Shown: positions 50,335 to 63,500 of the stretch, piece after piece
Layout: each line of letters begins with the position of its first letter
Position numbering within the stretch: the stretch's first letter is position 1
Source of the DNA: Acridotheres tristis
Lineage: Eukaryota; Chordata; Aves; Passeriformes; Sturnidae
Direction: 5' to 3'
DNA: 64,000 nt
NCBI GenBank assembly: GCA_037013685.1
Contig: CM072884.1
Location: 105,513,548-105,577,547, forward strand
Position numbers and translations under genes: made by a program
Notes under the pieces: generated by a model
The model's database searches: none
What the model saw: the letters and a program-made list of their open reading frames with translations, nothing else
Told to the model about the DNA's origin: nothing

Positions 50335-53300
50335 AGACATGTTTTCTTTTGGGCTATTTCCCCAAAGAGGCATCAAACAATAATACAGAATATAGTGTAC
50401 CTAAGTGCTTATTACTTGAACTTTAGATTTACCTTTAAGAATAAAATATTTACACTCAGTTTCATAGTATTTTTTTTTCTTTTCCTTCCCCCATCCACGT
50501 GATTTAATATAGCAGACTTGATTATGGTGGAAAAAATCCCCACTGCATTTTTCTCTTTGACAGGAATATCATTCTCTTTCTAGTGACAATTCCTTTCCTT
50601 ACAGCACTTTCAGAGAAATTATGCACATGGGACACAAAACACTCTTGAAGTAGCAATGAAGTCCTTTAAAAACAGGAACAGAAAACCATGCAAGGTTACA
50701 GCAGGACACAAGTAATTCCCAGCCCTTTCTTGGCCTTCCTGGAGGTGCCAATTTCCTCTCAGGATGCTGCAGAGGAGCTGTAGGTGTGTGCCGAGGCTGC
50801 AGACACGCAGACTGCCGTGCCCCCAGCCCTCTCTGGGGAGTGATGGCTCTGCCTGAGTTACCTGCATGGTCATGAATCAGAGCATGTCTGACAGAAATAA
50901 GACAATTTAACCAGCACCCATTCCTCACATCAAGCCACTAACATCTGAATAGTGGCTATCTTCTCACTTTAATTCCTTATTCTCCTTACCAGTATCACCT
51001 CCCCTATCCCCAGTGGTTTTGTAGTTCCTGTACCAGAAACTTTCCTCTCCATGACTCAGCCTGCCCACCTCTGCAGTCCCTGTCTGATAACTCCCCGTTC
51101 CCCTCCAATAAAAGTTACCTTGTGCTCGCCTTTTCTTTGTTGTCCCTTGGTTTTTAAGAGCTTGTATTTGGGAACAAGCACCTCCTGATAACCATTCACT
51201 AACATATACACTCAAAACCTAAAAACAGACTTTCTAATACTTGTCTTTAACAACGTCTTACTCCACTGTTCTTATTAAAAAGTATTTTATTTAAAGAGTG
51301 TTGAGAAAAAGAAAAAAAAAAGTATTGGTTGAACAACTCTGGAGTTGATTGGTAGGAAATAGAGGCAGCAAACAAGTATTAGAGGAATTGCTGGGGAGGA
51401 AAAAAGAGACCATAAACAATTTGAATAAGCTCCTGTACTATTTCTTTTGTGTTTACCAGACCATACCAACAAATGCTGTTCAATGACTAAGGGTGAATTA
51501 ATTTCCTGGGCAAACTCTTGCCACCAGGATGAGCACAAACATAGGCTGCCTGACAACTGCAAGCTCTCTCCTAACAAATGAAGCACAAAGAGGACAAAAT
51601 CTCTCTTGCAAATAAATTAAAAAAAAACCAAAACAAACTGAATAAAAACTATTTAATAATTGTGATGTTCACATTCACAAAAATCTCCCAGCGGAGTATG
51701 AATGTGTACACTGGACTGTGCTGACAATGCCAGTCCTGTCCTCTGCACCCTGTTTCACACACCACATCATTTCTTCCCTAATGCAGCCAGGCTGTGTCTA
51801 ATATATGGGGAAACACAACCTCCTCTCCCATTCCTCAATTTGCCTGATTCATCAGATACCCCTGGCAGAGAGTGCCTATCATGCATGCCAAGGCACAAAG
51901 AATAGTCCCCACCTTTGTCTTCAAAGCACAAACTGATACTGTTTAATCACTGTACCTAGGCTTTTAAAATAAAACAGGACAGTGTTGGACCATTTTCCCT
52001 TGTAATCAACTCACTTTTGTCTCAGTCATCTTTAAAAACTGCTGCTTGGTTATTTGACTTAACGAATCCCCAAAATGTACTGTTTTACTTGAGTGTGAAG
52101 CTTTATGTACTGCCATAATTATTATGGTCTCAGTTTAACTGTGTGTCCAATTAGTCATTGAAAATCTATCTACATAAATATTTGAAGAGGTGCTTCTAGT
52201 GAGCTTGAAGGGAAAGGGCCAGCCAGCTTCTCTCAGTCTGAAGCTCCTCGGAGAGGCTAATTACCAACATGTCTCACCTCAGTCAAAAGCTGGTAATGAG
52301 CTCTCCCATTTTTATGTTTGTACTGGGTTATGTTAAATACAAGATTCAGTTTCACCCTTGGTACAAAACCTGAGACTCTTCACTTAAAAACTGAGGCAGG
52401 AGGAGAGGTCGTTATTATTTCTCACTGTAACAGGGAGTCAAACACAGGAGAAACACAGATGAAATTCCAACGGGGTAATGCTGATATTAGCAAATGAAAA
52501 GAACAGTTTGTTTGAAGCTTTTTAATTAATAAATATGGTAACTTTATCTCCTCCTTGAGAAAAATAAATACATTTAAAGGTGAAAAATTAAATCCACCTA
52601 TAAAAGCTCAATCATGGAGAGACATTGTATAATAGGTGTCAAAATACACTGCCCCTTGTGTGACAAACAAGTTATGTAAAAAGGAGAGAGACATTTTTAA
52701 TTATTTGCATTCTAAGTAACAGTCAACCATGCATCATCACCTTTCATAAACATTTTTTACTGTTATCCATTTTGGATGTTGCAAATAAATAATGCCACTT
52801 GCATGCTACCTTAGTCTGATTGAGGTAAGAGAAATTTCAATGAATCTGGGCAGCAACAAGTTACCTGCTATCCAAGACATCCATAAAACAACAGCTGGGA
52901 TGCCTAAATTGCTTTGGTTCCTCACCATACTCCCCAGAGTACTCAAATGTGGCACAATCAATTCCTTTAGAAGTGGCATGACAGAAGAAGAGATAATTTT
53001 ATAATGGTGAGGAAGAGAAGAAGGAGGAGAGCGACCTTCCAGTTGCAGATGACAACCACAAAGTCCTTCCAGCATGCAGAGAGGTGCTGGGGAGCATGGC
53101 CAGCAGATATCTCCAGCCTTTTCTGTTCATCTTTGTGCCAAGAACAGCTCACAAGCTAAAAAGGACAAACTGTGATGTCATTTGATGGCCACTTATAAAA
53201 AATAATATAAAGAATGGCTGTCAAAACATGGAGAATTGCATGTGTGCAACACCAAAGTATTTGTGAGATTTTTGTTGCAGAGGGGATTGTAAGAGGTGTA

Positions 53301-56300
53301 ACAAAGGAACAAGAGCAAAAAATGCCGCTTGATATTACTAGTGAAAATTGTTATTAGTTCAGGACTGTAAACTGAGCTACTCTCTATACCTGTAGCTATA
53401 TACTGATATACCTCAGATGAGCATTGTGGCCTTATTAGCAGAAGGGAACTCTGATTTTCAAATCACAGCCTCTGACTGGAAACAGAAGTTGGAAAAGCAG
53501 AATAGCTGCAAACTACAATGTTTGGGTGGTTAAACACTTCCACAGAGCTGAGAGGAAAACTGCTGAATTCTCACACTTTCTTTTTATTTTGACCTTTATG
53601 AAACAGCCACACTGTGATCAAAGGCAGCCTCCTATCTTCTCAGGCCAACAGTCAGAACAGCTTTATTTGCTCAAGAGAATATATTTACATGCCAGTATAG
53701 AGTGTTTGACAACAGCTGAACTAACACATGCAGCAAAGTTTGGCAGCTGAAGGGCAAATAACTGATTAGCAAGATGAATGGAAAAATTTTATTTTTTGTG
53801 GTTGCTGTTGTTGTTACCAAACAATGCCAGCTGCTCATGACAATACTGTTTATGAAATTGGAGATTTTTCTCTACTAATTCAAATTTTTTGTGTGCATTT
53901 TTTTAATGGGAAAGTTGGATGGTATGCAGTCAAAATAACCTTTTGCTGTAAAAAGGAGAAAATTAAGCTCCAAATAATTTCCAGCAGCAACTCACAAAAA
54001 GATGATATTTTGCTTCTATCATGATATTAAAAAAAAGGTATATATAAAACAAAATTCACTTAAGCTTATGAAATATAGACAAATATTTTTCTTCTGTGAT
54101 TTCCTGCATTATCAAAAGTAAATAGTATAATTAATCTATCATGCTAGAAGTGCATGGAATAAAGCTTTTTTAAAGCCTAGAAAGGTGTTTTATAGCTTGT
54201 GTGTTTCCATGGTAAGACAAAATACTACCAGACAGATAATTAAGGCTCCCTCAGAAACACTTTCAGCAGAACTTTAACCTTCTAGAAGGAGTACAAAATA
54301 GATTATAACACTGACAGAAATTTCCTTTCTTTACTCTATGAGACCACTTGTATCAGCCTTTAGTACAGGCAGCATGTGAAGGGAAGGGGCTGGTTTTTAA
54401 GGGTAGACTGGCCCAGCACTCGAACCAGCAGCAGTCTGCATCCTCCAGAGACTTCCCAGCAAAGAACACTGGAGCAGGCTTAAGGAGAAGAATCTTCTTG
54501 AACTTTAAGGATACTTGCCTTCACTTTGAAAAAAATGAGTTCATGCAGATACAAATATTTGTCAGTCATAAAACCACTAGAATTTACATCCTATTAATAG
54601 CTATAGCTGCAAATACCCTCAATAGAAAGGGCAACAGTTTTATTTCAAGATATTCAGAACATATTTTGAAACACCTTGAAAGTTTTAATAAACTAAAAGT
54701 CTCTGGCCATGCAAGGAAAAATAATTGATTTGAGTGGTACCTTAGATGCAATGTTGCAGGCAGCAGAGCTTGTTAACACATAAAAGTTTTTGCTTGAAAG
54801 GGAGCTCTGATGAAATATCCTTTAATCTTCAAATCAAAAGTAAGTTAAAAAAAAAAAAAACCAAAAAGAGAGAAGTCATAGTTTTCCAAGAACAGAATCA
54901 TTACAAGTGGGGCGTTGAGGCAAATTAAGGTACCTATTAGAACAACAGCATTAAGAAATCTGAGTTCCCTAGGTAGGTTTGATAATTAACTTTTGTGACA
55001 ATAGTCTAAAAATAGCCTTCTCTTCTCATGTACCATTAGATTTTATTGAACTGCCATTTTCTAGTGAAATGCTGTTCTTTCAGTTTTCAATTGGTGCTCT
55101 GAAATAGCTCTGTCAGACCCTGTACATGTTGGCTTAAGAAGCAAAACCTGCAGGGCTGAGCTATTGTTCAACTCTCTTTCCTGTGAAGCAGCTGCTGAAT
55201 TTTCCCTCTTATTAACACTGCTGTCTGTGCAGGGGAAGGTAAAGGATTCTTACACCATACGCCATTCCTATTTTGGGGCAGGGTTGTCCTTTTTTAAAAG
55301 GCTGTGATGACCATGTTAGACAAAGAGAGACACTGGAATTTCACGAGGCACTTCACAGCCCTTCACTTCAGTGCTGACTGCACCAGGGTGCTCCAGTCAC
55401 CAGTGACAGAGAAGGGGACCTTCCAGAAGGTGCCTCAGAGCCAGGCCCTACTGCAAGCACTTACCCTTGGCTCTCCACTCACTGCACTGGGAATCAAAGG
55501 GAACAAATGACATTATCCGACTTTTTAGGTACTGGAATTTGGGTAGTGTGGAGGTTAGATGTGTAAAAACCACCATTAAGGGGCAGTTACTCAATCCAAA
55601 TGACCCTGGAGCTCCATACTAAGACTTTAGGACCATCTTGTGAAAATCCAGGCTTTATTCAGGGCAATTTTTAGGGATGTAAGAGAGACTAAACAAATTT
55701 TTTATGTGTTTCTTCTTTATATAAACAAGCTTTTCTCTTTTCCCCTTTCTTAGGAACAGAACAGTAATTTCATCCTTCAAAAAAAACTCCAACTTCTTCC
55801 TTCCCTGTCCTGATGGTTAATTCCTCTTTTCCCTTGCCTCATAGCATCAAAACCACTCCTGGCCACTAAGTAGAGCTTCATCCTTGAGACCTTTGGGGTC
55901 CAAGTTTGAGGTAGAATGCTTGGCACAGTAAAGCATATGCCAGCACTTACATAGGAATAAGAAGCCTGAATGGTTTTGGGGTAGATTACAGAGCTTTTGG
56001 GACACTAGTCAGACTGAAATACAAGGGTAAGACAAAACCAACTTCAGGCTTCCTCCTGGTCTCTTTTTACTTTACATCATTTTCACAATTTTGTTCACAT
56101 ACCAGATTTTCAAAGCAAGTTAAATGAGAAGCATTTTCATACTGCCTCTACAATCATCTAACAAATCATGGCCTTAGATTTCTACTTCTTTGAATTGGAT
56201 TATAACTTAGGTGAAAGTTGGTCTTATGCTCACTTAATAAGGCTTCTATTGAGTGTCAATTCATTTGGAGAGATACCAAGGCACAAAACCATTTCAAGCA

Positions 56301-57516
56301 GAGGGGTATTTCATGTCTCAGATCAGAGGCTCAGAGTGTTCTCAACATAACCTAGTCAAACACAGTGCCAGAAATATAATGGGAATGCTCTTTCCTGGTT
56401 GCTGGGCTCATCTCTTTGCATCCACTGGCAGTGAATCAGGTTTTCCTTCAGTGGGTGCTCCAGCAACACTTCTTTAACCAGCAGCAAAGCCAGCTGACGT
56501 GTTCCTGCCTTCCCCATGTACCTCTGCTGCAGCTGCTCATTTTCACCTATCCACCAGAGTTTCTCTCTGCTGTGCACAACAGTGTTCTGCTGCTGGGAAG
56601 AACACCCTGAGCTACGTTCCTAATAGCACTGCAAAAAGCTCAGTGCCAGCCACTGTGTTTGGTCTGGCAGTATGCAAAGTTTACCTTCACTGAGCATTCT
56701 TCTTCCAACTGTCTGTGAAAAAAGATAGATTTCTGAAGTTTTAGGTTAGACCTCGCTGTGCATTACATAACATTTATAGTGGAAACTAATTTTATGTAAC
56801 ACAAACAAGAAAAACAATCAAAGCTGGTCACTAGATCTGTCAGAAGCTATTTTTTCATGCAAACAAATTTGGAGATGAAAGGTCTAGAGGATGACACTCC
56901 ACAGTCTGCTTGCTGGAACTGGGGGAAGGTGTTTCAGATTGCTAATGAACTTGCAATTCGTAGTAGCTGCTGTACCATTTGAGAATTTAATTATTATAAA
57001 GGGTTGGGCTGACACATTCAAAGCTACATTTGAGAATCAAATGTTCAATTCTTACCAAGATGAAAGAGTGAAGTACTAACAGTGCATAAATACTGCAGCA
57101 TAAGCAAAGATGCCTGTGAATGGGGAGAGCAGGGCAGGGGAGAGTAACAGAATATGCCTGACAATACAACAGTGACAATAATAATATTGGTATAGTTTGT
57201 CAGAGATAATTTGCTAGAAAGTGTCAACATTTGACCCAATAAACACAGCAGAAACAAGGATTCCTTATGAAGAGACTGCATAACAATCCTTAATTGGATT
57301 CACCATTGGCTTAATTTGCTTGGTAATAATTTTAAATTTGGAATTCAGCTATATGTCATGTTACTTAAATATTTATGACACACTCCTTCAGGTGGTAAGG
57401 CCTGAAATAGACTTGCATGAGGCCTGAATTATTAAATATTGAAGTAATGTTCTTGTATAATAAATAAGTGTTTTCATAAAGTGACAGGTATTTTAATCAT
57501 ACTTAATCATTAGAAG
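50335..57516. other. Long non-coding unique block
   Basis: About 7.2 kb. GC-richer patches lie at about 50690-50860 and 55310-55490. An A14 tract occurs near 54848. The longest frame (54348-54728, plus, 126 codons) opens on TTG and has no recognisable domain. No transposon ends or RNA genes recognised. Confidence 0.5.
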
Positions 57517-57645
57517 TATCACAGAATCATTAAATGGCTTGGATTGGAGGATACTTTAAATGTAATCTAGTTCCGGTGCCCTGCAGGGACACTTTCCACT
57601 AGACCAGGTTGCTCAAAATTCCATCCGAGACTTTTGTTTTCCAAT
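57517..57645 (-). mobile_element. CR1 LINE 3' fragment (antisense)
   Basis: On plus it begins TATCACAGAATCATTAAATG, a mutated terminus, then GGACACTTTCCACTAGACCA and GGTTGCTCAAAATTCCATCC, standard CR1 3'-UTR landmarks. About 130 bp remain and divergence is high, so this is an older copy. Confidence 0.85.
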
Positions 57646-57692
57646 TTTTTACACAGATCACGACTCAGTGTAGGTCAAGTTCCTTTTCTAAT

Positions 57693-57722
<30 letters not shown>
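57693..57722. repeat. TTG trinucleotide microsatellite, 10 units
   Basis: Ten uninterrupted TTG units. On the minus strand they read as poly-Asn or poly-Thr in spurious frames. The lack of interruptions suggests it may be length-polymorphic. Confidence 0.93.
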
Positions 57723-57723
<1 letters not shown>

Positions 57724-58065
57724 AAACAAGAGTAGGTCCAAGTCCTTCCCCCAGGTTTGCTCTCTGTCTCTGGTGAGCCAGCCTCGCCTTATCCCTGAGG
57801 AATGCTCCGTGACTTTTCCATGAAACACAAGCAGATCCTGCTGCAAAAGCTCCGCTTGGCCACGGGATGGGGCACTCTGCACACAAGTGACACATCCCTC
57901 CTCACACAAGTGACTTATCCCTCCTCACACAAGTGACATCCAGAAGCCGCCGTGCCCCCGGGAGAGCCTTGGGGAAGGGACAGGGACCAATCCAGGCCTG
58001 CAAGAGGCGAAAACAGTGCGGGGAGAGAGAGCTGCTGGCATTTAACCCTTCGAAATAGGGCTCAT
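57723..58065. other. GC- and CpG-enriched block of unknown origin
   Basis: About 340 bp with about eleven CpGs by hand count, sharply different from the AT-rich flanks. It includes AAGCCGCCGTGCCCCCGGGA and, on minus, an ATTGG (CCAAT-box) motif near 57990. It sits between a TTG microsatellite and a CR1 end. It may be part of an unrecognised LTR, a small CpG island or a GC-rich insertion. No ORF of interest. Confidence 0.5.
57880..57941. repeat. 23-bp tandem repeat, 2.7 copies
   Basis: The unit CACACAAGTGAC plus NN plus ATCCCTCCT repeats at 57880-57902 and 57903-57925, and partly at 57926-57941. The copies differ only at the two N positions (AC, TT). The partial third copy lacks those two bases. 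Confidence 0.9.
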
Positions 58066-58293
58066 CTATTAGAGTTTCTGTTAGCCACAGAGAAATGAAT
58101 GGGGTGGCAACACTGCAAGTGTGTACTACAGGTGTTTGTGGCCCAAAGCAGCACTTCATGCCTGCTAATATTTAGGAACTCGCCAATAGGTCTCAACGGC
58201 AGAAGAAAAATAAATAGCTCTAAAGTGAGGGATGTTGTAATCCTGCTCCTTCACCTTCTTTTTTATTTTTTGTTTCTTTCTTTTAAAATCTGT

Positions 58294-58562
58294 ATCACAG
58301 AATATGCGGAGTTGGAAGGGACCCACAAAGATAAAGTTCATCAAGTCCAACTCCTGCCCCTGCACAGAACAGTCCAAGAGTCACCCCATGTGCCTGAGAG
58401 CATTGTCCAAACACTTCCCGAACTCTGTCAGGCTGGTGCTGTGACCAATGTCCTGGGGAGCTGTTCCAGTGCCCAAACACCCTCTGGGGGAAGAACCTTT
58501 TCCTGATATCCAACCTAAACCTCCTCTGACACAACTTCAGGCCATTCCCTTGGGTCCTGTCA
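58294..58562 (-). mobile_element. CR1 LINE 3' end (antisense), same family as the 45.3-kb copy
   Basis: On plus it runs ATCACAGAATATGCGGAGTT, GGAAGGGACCCACAAAGATA, CCTGAGAGCATTGTCCAAAC and CACCCTCTGGGGGAAGAACC. The minus frame at 58295-58534 still reads [20 protein letters not shown], the end of ORF2. It stops near GGGTCCTGTC (5' truncation). It matches the first 210 bp of the CR1 at 45351 closely, so the two are paralogous insertions of one subfamily. Confidence 0.94.
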
Positions 58563-59394
58563 ATTTGTATAGTTCATAAAACCATAAAAATCAAGACCCA
58601 TACAGATTTTATTTTACCTCTGGAAGTAGGGAAATACACTTACTCCCATTTTACAATTGCTGAACAGACACACAAAGGGAGTCTTTTGGTAAAGGTCACA
58701 GAGGAAGTTCATAATAGAAAAGCAAAAGTGTGAGCCTGCCAGGCATTGACCCCATGTCTGCACCATTGCAACACCCTCATTCCTAATGGTCTTCTCAGTA
58801 TTCATCTCTCATGTAAAGAGAAGTCCTTTTTGCACCCACTGTTCAATACCACTCACATTCACTGTTTATTAAAAAAAATAAGTTGCAATTCCAGTTTGAC
58901 CGTCTCATGCTGTATGTGGGATAGCTCAAGGCTGAGCAGGCTGAGCTTGTGAGAGAGGAATAAACACATGGGGGAGCTGCACGGCCTGTGATGGTTTCTA
59001 ACTTTAAGAGAAGCAAACACAAAAGCGGCAGAAAAAACTGTCTGATACACATTTTACCTGTGGCTTCTATTTCTTCTACTTTTACTATAAACTAATATAG
59101 AGGAGTTTATTTTAGTTGTTTTCTGATGAAGGTTAGGTTCCTCATCCACTCCACTCTAATCAATTAGGTTTTCTATATGGTTGTTCTTCAGCTTCAGTTT
59201 CCACTCATTTTTCCTTGTACAGCCTTGTCCATTTTCTGATACAGCAAGTTTAACTCTATTAGATAGGATGCCACACACTCATTCCTTCTTATATTGCTTA
59301 AATTTCACTTCTGTGTGTTGTACTCCTGAAACATCTTCCTTTCTCAAGAGTCTGCCATAAGTTGCTGCCATTTTGGAAAAAGAAAAAAAAAAAG
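58563..59394. other. Non-coding unique DNA before the solo LTR
   Basis: Nothing recognised. An A-rich stretch at about 59376-59397 adjoins the LTR insertion site. Confidence 0.5.
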
Positions 59395-59998
59395 AAATCT
59401 GTCATATTTTACCCCAGCCTACAACCAAACACCATGAAGATACTCACTCAACATCTCCCACTTCCAGCAGTGGGATGGGGAAGAGAATCAGAAAAAAAAG
59501 AAAAGTAAAACTCATGGGTAGAGATATGAATACTTTAAGACTTGAAGCAAAGTAAAATATAATAATCCTAACAATATTGTAACAGTAATAACATTAATAA
59601 TAACTCTACAGGAAGATAAGAGATAAAACCCAAGAGAAACAAGTGATGCACAATACAATTGCTCAGAACGCACTGACCAATGCCCAGCCTGTCCCCAGGT
59701 AGTCAGCCCCTGATGGCCAGCTCCCCCCACTTCGTGTACTAGGAATGATGTTCTGTGGTGTGGAATGTCCCTTTGGACAGTTCAGGTCACCATGTCCTGG
59801 CTTTGCTCCCTTGTGCACCTGCTCCCTGGCAGAGCATGAGACACTGAGATGTCCTTGACTTAGGGTAAGCACTGCTCAGCAACAACTGAAACATCACTGG
59901 GCTATCAGCATTATTCTCATACTGAATACAAAACACAGCACAGTATCACACACCAAGAAGACAACTAGCTCTATTCCAGCCAAAAGCAGCACAAAATC
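59395..59998. repeat. Target site duplication AAATC flanking the solo LTR
   Basis: AAATC occurs at 59395-59399 and again at 59994-59998, immediately outside the TG...CA ends. An exact 5-bp duplication at both predicted ends confirms the boundaries and an integrase-mediated insertion. Confidence 0.88.
59400..59993 (-). mobile_element. Complete solo LTR of an avian endogenous retrovirus
   Basis: On the minus strand it begins TGTGCTGCTTTTGGCTGG and ends GGGGTAAAATATGACA. This matches, from memory, a very common avian LTR whose copies start TGTCCTGGTTT and end in a GGGGTTAAACCACGACA-like terminus. Inside are the expected blocks: a CTTGACCTAAG-type segment near 59860, CCAGTGATG near 59895, GCATTGGTCAGTGCG near 59675, a TTATTA-rich stretch at 59555-59600 and CCCATGAG near 59515. 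The usual TATA position (about 59720-59741) and the usual ATTAAA signal are both mutated, so it is probably transcriptionally weak. A 5-bp target duplication suits an ERVL-like integrase. No internal retroviral genes remain, so it arose by LTR-LTR recombination. Subfamily name not assigned. Confidence 0.9.
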
Positions 59999-60432
59999 TC
60001 ATTTCACTCAATCTAGAAATTAAATTTAATTCCTGAAAACTCAGCTAATTAAAAACTGGAGGCAAATGGAAGACAGCTGCATGTAAGCTTTTTCCTAGCT
60101 CTCTCAGTGGAGTTGATTTTACCTTGTGACTGCTCAAAAGACTTTTGTTTTCCCATTCTGCAACCTCAAAATGCACAATTCCCCTCACCAGCAGTGTACT
60201 CTTCCCTACTAATCTGTCCTTCCCATACAGAAACTTCCTGTGACAGACCTATTTATTATGAAAAACCTGTATACTTTGGGGCTGGAAACACAAAATTCCA
60301 CAAATCACATATTCATAGTAGTTAGGAGCTTAAGGTTAACCTGTCAGGACAGAAATATTTCCTGAGAGAAAAACTCAAGAGTCAAGGGTAATGACTGCTA
60401 TTGGAGAGCTAAGACCCACTGTCACAGTGAGG
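59999..60432. other. Non-coding spacer
   Basis: Nothing recognised between the solo LTR and the next CR1 relic; short frames only. Confidence 0.5.
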
Positions 60433-60510
60433 AATCATAGAATGGTTTAGGTTGGAAGGGATCTTAAAGATCATTTAGTCCCAGTCCTCGTCATTGGCAA
60501 AGACACCAGG
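60433..60510 (-). mobile_element. Short CR1 3'-end relic (antisense)
   Basis: AATCATAGAATGGTTTAGGT followed by TGGAAGGGATCTTAAAGATC is the reverse complement of a CR1 terminus of the 18.6-kb family. It extends to GCAAAGACACCAGG and stops, so only about 78 bp were inserted or kept. Confidence 0.93.
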
Positions 60511-63500
60511 TCTTTCTTTTAGAAGAGGAAAAAAAAAAGAAGCTACAAAAAGTTTCAGCTTTCAAAATTGTTTTATGTTTACTTATACCTTCAGTAATTC
60601 AGCTTCAGCAACCACAACATGCCTGGTTTGGCAAATTATCACCCTTCCAATTAATGGAAACCGACTGCCCAAGACCCAAGGGCAGCCTGGGGCATCCACA
60701 GCCACACTGTGGCCCAGCTGCCAGAACTCCAAGTTGCCTGTGGGCAAATGCAAGGACTGGGTCTTCTGGGAAGCCTGGGAAAATGCTTGGTAGGTGATCT
60801 GCAGGGAGCCAACAGTACTAAATAGCAGCATCTCTTTACAAAGTAAGCCCTCAAAATAATGAGGAGTCACCAACCACTGTTAGGCACTTCCCTCCCAGTT
60901 CTTGAGCGTTGTGAAAATTACTTTTGTCTTCAGAGACCCACTGCTTTAGGCAGTGGTTAGTATGATTCCTTAAAATATAATCCCTTCCACAAACTCTCTT
61001 AGGTCCATGAAGAAACCTAGTAATTTTCTGGTCTGCTTAAATTCTTGGAAGCCTCATACAGAATCTTGCTGTGTCTTGAAATTTATTTCTGATGTTCAAA
61101 CTGACTTATGAATGGTCACTGTATAGACAGTGTCTTGTACCATCCTTTCCTCAGCAAGGACAGTAATTTATCATTAGTTAATTGTTGCCCTTTAGACTAA
61201 ACTTACTGGTTTTTTGCCTAGCGTAAGATAGTTACTCACTAATTTCTCTTCTAATCCCCGGTAGGTCTAAATTGGTTAAAATTTTCAGAATTGCAGAGGT
61301 CTTCTATACAGTGCAAACTACTGGAAATTGCTAGATCATAGGCAATATGAAATAAGTTGTACAAAACCTACTTCTGGTCAATACAATATTCTAATTAACC
61401 CATTTTCAAGGAGTTCTTTCTTTAGGTCTTGTTTGTTTTGTTTTTTTCCTCTCCGAAGTGCTGCATACTACTGATACCATAATAACAGTCTGGTATTCAG
61501 CCAGATTTATTTCCCCTTTCTTAAAAGTATCTACCACATTTTTTGTTTTTCAGCAATACAGAACCACTCTGATTTGGATTTGCTGAAAGTTATCTTGCCA
61601 GCTTTGAGTGCCAGCTCCTTCAGCTTTCTGTGGTAGAGGTTCCCTGACACATCCCTACTAAAGGCAATGCATGGACCACGGAATTTTGTTTCTTTTCAAG
61701 CTGATCATTTTTGTTTCCACATCCTCCTTTTATCTACCTGTCCTGCCTTATCAAAACATCCTTTGAAAAACAAGGTAATATTTGTGCTGGTTTATAAGAA
61801 ACAGCAACCAGGCTTAATTAGAGGCTGTCTTTACTGAATACGTTTTCCCCATTCACTGTTAAAAAGTTACAGCATTACAGGCCGGTTATGACTTCTTTTC
61901 TTTACATTGGCAAAAGGAAGGTGAAAAACTTCCTTGTAAAAGGGAATATTGGATTTCTGAAGCTTTTGGTTTCGTGTTGCCTGACTATAAATACAAATAA
62001 ATGCTCACATAATATCCACTGACAAACAGTTGGATCAAATGTGCTGTTCAGCCACATCAAAACTCTGCCATGACTTGTGCCAGCAGATCACGTACACTGC
62101 TCGATAGAGAAGGACTTGACATCTGAAAGGTGCATTTTTAGTGGCAGACTGTTTGGAATAGTTCAATTACGAACAGTACTTTTCAAGGATACAGCCACTC
62201 TGTGTAATGATTTCATCTGTTTCCTTGGGGGAATTATGTACTGAATCCACACAGAGCATCTGATTGCATTTACCACCTGCAGGTGTTTTTAAAGTCTTTT
62301 CCTAGGTTTAGGAACTTTAGAGCTTCACACATCCAATGGATCTGATTATGGGTTTTAGAGCAGGCAGAAAATTATTTCTCATTTATAGGTAATACATCAC
62401 CAAAGTCTACTGATGTATCAGTTGGCATATCAATTTTGTAAATAGTTTACTACAAAGCCTTACCAATAGAGAAATATTTGTACTTTGAATCCATTACTAT
62501 AACAGAATGCTGAGTTTCTCAGTGAGCCCAAATCTACTTTTTAAACAGAGTCTGTGGAACCAGCTGTACAGTAATAAACCTCTCAGCAGAATATTTTGGG
62601 CTTTCTAAGAATTCCGTAACACATTTTGGAAGAGGTTTATTTGCACTTCTGCATCATGTCTGCTCACATTTAAATGAAAGAAGCTCTTTCCTTGGTACTT
62701 CGAGATACATTTCCATCTGTTACTGTACACTCAAACCATTATATATTATGCAGTTAAAAAGTGAAGCTCCCATTCTAGCATTTTACACTTTTACATTAGG
62801 CTATGGTCTTTGAACACAAGTATTGCCTCAGTAATAAGATCTGTGACTTAACTTGTTTCCTTAGATCTCTGATTAAAGAACAAATATTATGAGCACAACA
62901 AACTCTTACAGACTTATTTTAATAATCATTAGGATGTCTTGTGTGCCTACAAAGAAAGACAAATACTTTAAGCCACTGATTAAATCCCGGCAGGTGCTGT
63001 AGTTGAAGTTTACTTGTGGACTTCTGCAGAGCCTGTAGAAGCAGCTGAACAGGCCTTCAGAAGAAAAATACTTCTCTTCTGAACACTATCTTTCCTTTGT
63101 TTTGACTCCTTACAGACAGTATCCATATGATTGGGAAGATTGCAAATGTGCAGCCACAATGGAGCACAGAAATATCTAAAAACTCTGAACACTGAAGAAC
63201 CTTTCTAGATCATGAGTCTGGCAATATGTTTTAGACATCTTTTAGGAACTTTAAATACTGTAATCCTCCAAAGATAGAAGAGGTCTCTTGTAAGGATGAC
63301 ATTTAAGTTAGAGCTGTTTTAGCAGAAATGCTTATAAACTTGAGCATTATTAAATACCACAGGAAAATAATTGTGATGAGCAGTCTATCCCCATTAAGAC
63401 GTTCATTGTAAGAGGCACTAAAATAGCTGTGACTGTGGGTCACTCTGCTACTAAGCAAAAAAAAATAATTCTTAATTTGCTAGATTCTGCAAATATGAAT

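Noticed and set aside
54348..54728. 126-codon plus frame
   Set aside because: Opens on TTG, no recognisable motif and no splice or promoter context; this length is expected by chance in 64 kb.
57665..57909. Minus frames with poly-Asn or poly-Thr runs
   Set aside because: Produced by the TTG microsatellite; no recognisable domain outside the run.
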